NCBI GenBank assembly: GCA_003554685.1
Contig: PWHA01000138.1
Location: forward strand, 1-17,338
From: Halanaerobiaceae bacterium
Lineage (GTDB): Bacteria > Bacillota > Halanaerobiia > Halanaerobiales > Halarsenatibacteraceae
Length of the DNA stretch: 17,338 nucleotides
Direction: 5' to 3'
Shown here: piece after piece, positions 14,408 through 17,338 of the stretch
How the letters are laid out: each line of letters starts with the position of its first letter
Numbering within the stretch: the first letter of the stretch is position 1
Notes under the pieces: model-generated
What the model was told of the DNA's origin: nothing
The model's database searches: none
What the model saw: only the letters and a program-made list of their open reading frames with translations
Position numbers and translations under genes: made by a program

Positions 14408-14462
14408 TAACACAGCTTAATTATAAAAATTTCCAAAATTAAACAGGAGAGGTGGGGTTAAT

Positions 14463-15503
14463 TTGGATCAAAGTGATAAAGAAAAAGCTCTGGATAAGGC
14501 GGTAGGCCGAATACAAAAACAGTTCGGTGAAGGTGCAATTATGCGGCTGGGAGATTCCAACACCCTGGATGTGGAGGTCATACCTACCGGCTGTCTGCCT
14601 CTGGATCTGGCTCTGGGGGTTGGAGGAATTCCCCGGGGGAGAATTGTGGAGCTCTATGGTAATGAAGCTTCAGGCAAGACTACTCTGGGCCTGCACATTA
14701 TAGCTGAAGCCCAGAAAAAGGGAGGAATTGCGGCCTTTATTGATGCCGAACATGCTCTGGATCCCCGCTATGCTGAGAATCTGGGGGTAAAGATCGATGA
14801 TCTCTTAATTTCCCAGCCCAATAACGGGGAAGAGGCTCTGGAGATTACCGAAGCTTTAATCAGGAGCAATGCCATTGATGCGGTGGTGCTGGACTCGGTG
14901 GCTGCTCTGGTGCCCAAGGCTGAACTGGAAGGTGAAATGGGGGATTCCCATGTCGGTTTGCAGGCCCGGTTAATGTCTCAGGCTATGAGAAAACTTTCCG
15001 GAGCCATCAGCAGCTCCAAAACTTCAGCGATATTTATCAATCAGATCCGGGAAAAAATCGGAGTAATGTTCGGCAATCCTGAAACCACTCCGGGGGGACG
15101 GGCGCTGAAGTTTTATTCCTCTGTCCGGATCGAGATCAGAAGGTCGCAGACAATCAAGGACGGTTCTGAAGTTATTGGCTCTCATGCCCGGGCCAAGATT
15201 GTTAAGAATAAGGTAGCTGCTCCCTTCAGGCAGTGTGAGTTTGACATCATGTACGGCACCGGGATTTCCCGTTCGGGAGCCCTGCTGGATCTGGGTGAGG
15301 AGACCGGAATTATTGATAGAGCCGGAGCCTGGTACTCCTATGGAGAAGAAAGACTGGGTCAGGGCAGGGAAAATTCCAAGGAATACATGGAAGAGAATCC
15401 GGAAGTTATGGAGGAGATTGAACAGAAAATCCGGGTTGCAGTCGGTCTGGAAGATGGTGAAGTTGAGGAAGAAGAAGCTAAATCTGAAGAGAATGATGAA
15501 TAA
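14463..15503 (+). CDS. recA: recombinase RecA
   Basis: RecA polymerises on single-stranded DNA, drives strand exchange, and stimulates LexA self-cleavage. The 346-aa protein has the N-terminal oligomerisation helix (KALDKAVGRIQKQFGEGAIM, 8-27) and Walker A GNEASGKT (66-73); the usual family form is GPESSGKT, so Pro and the first Ser are replaced by Asn and Ala. Walker B is AVVLDSVAALVP (140-151). L1 lies around 153-165, and the L2 DNA-binding loop around 192-210 has NQIREKIGVMFGNPETTPGG. The C-terminus ends in an acidic tail of about 18 residues that tunes activity. The start is TTG at 14463: AGGAGAGGTGG (14445-14455) is correctly spaced and no in-frame ATG/GTG lies nearby. It has its own promoter, and recX follows 12 nt after the stop. 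Confidence 0.98.
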   Translation: MDQSDKEKALDKAVGRIQKQFGEGAIMRLGDSNTLDVEVIPTGCLPLDLALGVGGIPRGRIVELYGNEASGKTTLGLHIIAEAQKKGGIAAFIDAEHALDPRYAENLGVKIDDLLISQPNNGEEALEITEALIRSNAIDAVVLDSVAALVPKAELEGEMGDSHVGLQARLMSQAMRKLSGAISSSKTSAIFINQIREKIGVMFGNPETTPGGRALKFYSSVRIEIRRSQTIKDGSEVIGSHARAKIVKNKVAAPFRQCEFDIMYGTGISRSGALLDLGEETGIIDRAGAWYSYGEERLGQGRENSKEYMEENPEVMEEIEQKIRVAVGLEDGEVEEEEAKSEENDE

Positions 15504-15515
15504 AAGTGAAATTCG

Positions 15516-15989
15516 ATGAGCAGAAATGAAATCAAAAGTAAGGTTTTTAAATATCTGGCCCGCCGGGAGCATTCCCGGAAGGAGCTGTTTGATAAGCTTG
15601 CGAGAAAAGATTATGATTTCGCTGAGATTAATATTGTGCTGGATGAGCTGACGGACAGGGGTTATATCGATGATGAAAGATTTGCCGAAACCTGGATCAG
15701 ACACCGTCTGGAGAGCAAGCCCCGGGGTCCCTACCTGATCAGGGCGGAGCTTAAGAAAAAGGGAGTTGACACTGAGATTCAGGAAAAGCTGCTGGCCCGG
15801 TTACTGCCGCCTCAGAAAGAATTTGAACTGGCTTTAGAACTGGCGGAATCCTGGCTGTCCAAAAGAACAATTTCTGACAGCGAGGAAGAAAATTTCGAGC
15901 TGAGAAAGAAACTCTTTCGATATTTATCTCAGAAGGGCTTTCACCGCTCCACAGCCAAACAAATTGCCATCGAACTTAACCTGTCCTGA
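15516..15989 (+). CDS. recX: RecA regulator RecX
   Basis: RecX binds within the RecA filament groove and limits its extension. The 157-aa protein shows the three tandem three-helix repeats expected. The signature LDELTDRGYIDDERFAETWIR lies at about 42-62, preceded by LARREHSRKELFDKL and followed by GPYLIRAELKKKGVD (about 71-85). It starts 12 nt after recA and is almost certainly cotranscribed. The Shine-Dalgarno site is weak (AAAAGTGA), which would keep RecX well below RecA. The terminator stem begins inside its last codons. Confidence 0.93.
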   Translation: MSRNEIKSKVFKYLARREHSRKELFDKLARKDYDFAEINIVLDELTDRGYIDDERFAETWIRHRLESKPRGPYLIRAELKKKGVDTEIQEKLLARLLPPQKEFELALELAESWLSKRTISDSEEENFELRKKLFRYLSQKGFHRSTAKQIAIELNLS

Positions 15990-16010
15990 GATTTCGGGAC
16001 AGGTTTTTTT
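15978..16010 (+). terminator. terminator of recA-recX
   Basis: A perfect 9-bp stem AACCTGTCC (15978-15986) / GGACAGGTT (15997-16005), 10-nt loop, then TTTTTTT. The left arm overlaps the recX 3' end including its stop. Confidence 0.9.
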
Positions 16011-16059
16011 ATCTTTTTTTATCTGAAAAATTGAAATTTTTACTTTGAATCGGGCTTTC

Positions 16060-16088
16060 TTGACACTGAAAACAAAAAAGGATAAAAT
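16060..16088 (+). promoter_or_regulatory. rny promoter
   Basis: A perfect TTGACA (16060-16065), 17-nt spacer and TAAAAT (16083-16088). It implies a leader of about 65 nt before the coding frame. Confidence 0.85.
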
Positions 16089-16161
16089 ATTAACAGATAC
16101 CATAAAATCAAGGGTTCTTCAATGTTTTAAATAAATACAATTCTAACTGGAGGTGAAAAAA

Positions 16162-17338
16162 ATTAATGTAATAATTTATCCAGCGATAAGTTTAATAGCC
16201 GGATTGTTTTTCGGCTATATAATCAGAAAATATATTGCTGAAGCTAAAATTCAATCTGCTGAAGAGGAAGCAAAGAAGATAAAAAATGAAGCTCAAAGAG
16301 AAGCAGAATCGACCAAGAAAGAAATGATTTTAGAGGCTAAAGAAGAAGTTCATAAAATGAAGGACGAGATGAACAAGGAAACCCAGGAAAGACGCAATGA
16401 ACTGCAGAAACTGGAAAATCGTCTAGTTCATCGGGAAGAAAACCTGGATCGTAAGGCTGAAAGTATGGAAAAGAAAGAACAGGATCTCAACCAGAGAGAA
16501 AAAAGCCTGGAGGAAGAAGAAAAAGAATTACAGGAATTAAAAAAGGAGCAGCAGGAAAAATTAGAAAAAATTGCCGGCATGAACCAGCAGGAAGCTAAGA
16601 CCTACCTGCTAAATAAAATGGAAGAAGAACTGGAACATGAGTATTCACGTAAAATTAAGGAGAAGGAAGCTGAGCTGAGAGAGACTGCTGATAAGAAAGC
16701 CCGGGAGATTGTTTCACTGGCAATTCAACGCTGTGCTGCTGATCATGTGGCTGAAACGACTGTATCGGTGGTTTCACTGCCCAATGATGAAATGAAAGGA
16801 AGAATAATTGGCCGGGAAGGACGAAATATCAGAACTATTGAGAGTTTAACGGGAATTGATCTGATTATCGATGATACTCCAGAGGCAGTGGTTATTTCCG
16901 GATTTGACCCCATGAGAAGAGAGGTGGCCCGGATTGCCCTGGAGAAGTTAATTGAAGACGGGAGAATTCATCCTGCCAGGATTGAAGAAATGGTTGAAAA
17001 GGCCAAAAAGGAACTGGATGAACACATCAGAGAAATTGGTGAAGAGGCAACCTTTGATACCGGAGTTCATGGTCTGGATTCAGAACTGGTTAAGTATCTG
17101 GGCCGCCTGAAGTTCCGCACCAGTTTTGGTCAGAATGTGCTCCAGCATTCCCTGGAAGTTTCCTATCTGGCCGGTATAATGGCCTCTGAACTGGGAGCAG
17201 ATGTTAACCTTGCCAAGAGAGCAGGGCTGCTCCATGATCTGGGCAAGGCCATTGATCATGAAGTAGAAGGCCCTCATATTGATATTGGTGTAGATCTGGC
17301 CAAGAAACATGGTGAGAGCGATAAAGTTCTCCATGCTA
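16162..17338 (+). CDS. rny: ribonuclease Y (3' end beyond the window)
   Basis: RNase Y is the membrane-anchored endoribonuclease that starts mRNA decay in Firmicutes. The visible part (about 392 codons) has an N-terminal membrane helix (about 3-20: IIYPAISLIAGLFFGYII). A very long Glu/Lys coiled coil spans about 25-190. The KH domain contains MKGRIIGREGRNIR, followed by LIIDDTPEA and FDPMRRE. The HD domain follows, with VLQHSLEVSYLAG and the His358-Asp359 pair in AGLLHDLGKAID. The right edge cuts it inside the HD domain; B. subtilis RNase Y is about 520 aa. The start is unusual. The frame opens only after a TAA at 16144-16146. The only ATG/GTG/TTG-type codon before the helix is GTG 16153, which lies inside the GGAGGTGA site. 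The ATT at 16162 is 8 nt past GGAGG and is my preferred start. The identity is certain, the start is not. Confidence 0.95.
   Translation, partial: MNVIIYPAISLIAGLFFGYIIRKYIAEAKIQSAEEEAKKIKNEAQREAESTKKEMILEAKEEVHKMKDEMNKETQERRNELQKLENRLVHREENLDRKAESMEKKEQDLNQREKSLEEEEKELQELKKEQQEKLEKIAGMNQQEAKTYLLNKMEEELEHEYSRKIKEKEAELRETADKKAREIVSLAIQRCAADHVAETTVSVVSLPNDEMKGRIIGREGRNIRTIESLTGIDLIIDDTPEAVVISGFDPMRREVARIALEKLIEDGRIHPARIEEMVEKAKKELDEHIREIGEEATFDTGVHGLDSELVKYLGRLKFRTSFGQNVLQHSLEVSYLAGIMASELGADVNLAKRAGLLHDLGKAIDHEVEGPHIDIGVDLAKKHGESDKVLHA

Noticed and set aside
15024..15704. 226-codon minus-strand open frame across recA and recX
   Set aside because: It lies antisense to two certain genes, its start has no evident ribosome-binding site, and its composition is what the recA codon pattern gives on the opposite strand.
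17080..17334. Minus-strand open frame inside rny
   Set aside because: It is antisense to the conserved HD domain of RNase Y, with no independent support.
1..17338. CRISPR array, insertion sequence or prophage
   Set aside because: I saw no regularly spaced repeats, transposase, integrase or phage structural motifs on either strand.

Overview
This window looks like a chromosomal stretch from a low-to-moderate-GC anaerobic Firmicute. The strongest argument is the conserved housekeeping run rimO-pgsA-pgpA-cinA-(TPR)-thpR-recA-recX-rny. Shine-Dalgarno sites near AGGAGG, GTG/TTG starts and encoded tRNA CCA ends fit the same group. A Halanaerobiales-like origin is my best guess, from gene order and the very Glu/Lys-rich proteins, but that is inference from memory and not a database match.

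Layout. Positions 1-1700: a minus-strand tRNA-Pro(TGG) with a clear promoter, surE with its own terminator, and a convergent secreted DOMON-like protein. Positions 1877-2240: a decayed sfsA in which the two ends of the gene survive in different frames. Positions 2270-5915: an apparent operon with a good promoter and terminator. It encodes a radical-SAM DNA modification/repair-type protein with a C-terminal helix-hairpin-helix, its DUF4130 partner, a protein related to 2-hydroxyacyl-CoA dehydratase/CoA-activase families, and a 64-aa membrane protein. Positions 5920-7700: a conspicuously AT-rich, gene-poor block with a three-helix membrane protein and a bacterial-PH-domain membrane protein. Positions 7700-8400: tRNA-Thr(TGT) on minus, a DUF2103 gene, and tRNA-Pro(GGG) on plus, each with a recognisable promoter. 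Positions 8446-17338: the housekeeping run, covering ribosomal protein S12 methylthiolation (rimO), phosphatidylglycerol synthesis (pgsA, pgpA), nucleotide-cofactor salvage (cinA), a secreted TPR protein, RNA 2',3'-cyclic phosphodiesterase (thpR), recombination (recA, recX) and the 5' part of RNase Y (rny), which runs off the window.

How the genes relate. rimO and pgsA overlap. pgsA and pgpA catalyse consecutive steps to phosphatidylglycerol. cinA and the TPR gene overlap by ATGA. recX follows recA within 12 nt and modulates RecA. The radical-SAM and DUF4130 proteins are a known linked pair whose biochemical role is unsettled.

I found no mobile element, CRISPR array, phage or obvious defence system. 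The observations most worth a second look are: the start codon of rny, where no ATG/GTG/TTG is usable and an ATT has ideal spacing; the in-frame acidic tail beyond two consecutive stops in the TPR gene; the radical-SAM/DUF4130 operon with a slip-prone purine tract at its gene boundary; the sfsA relic; and the AT-rich block beside tRNA-Thr.
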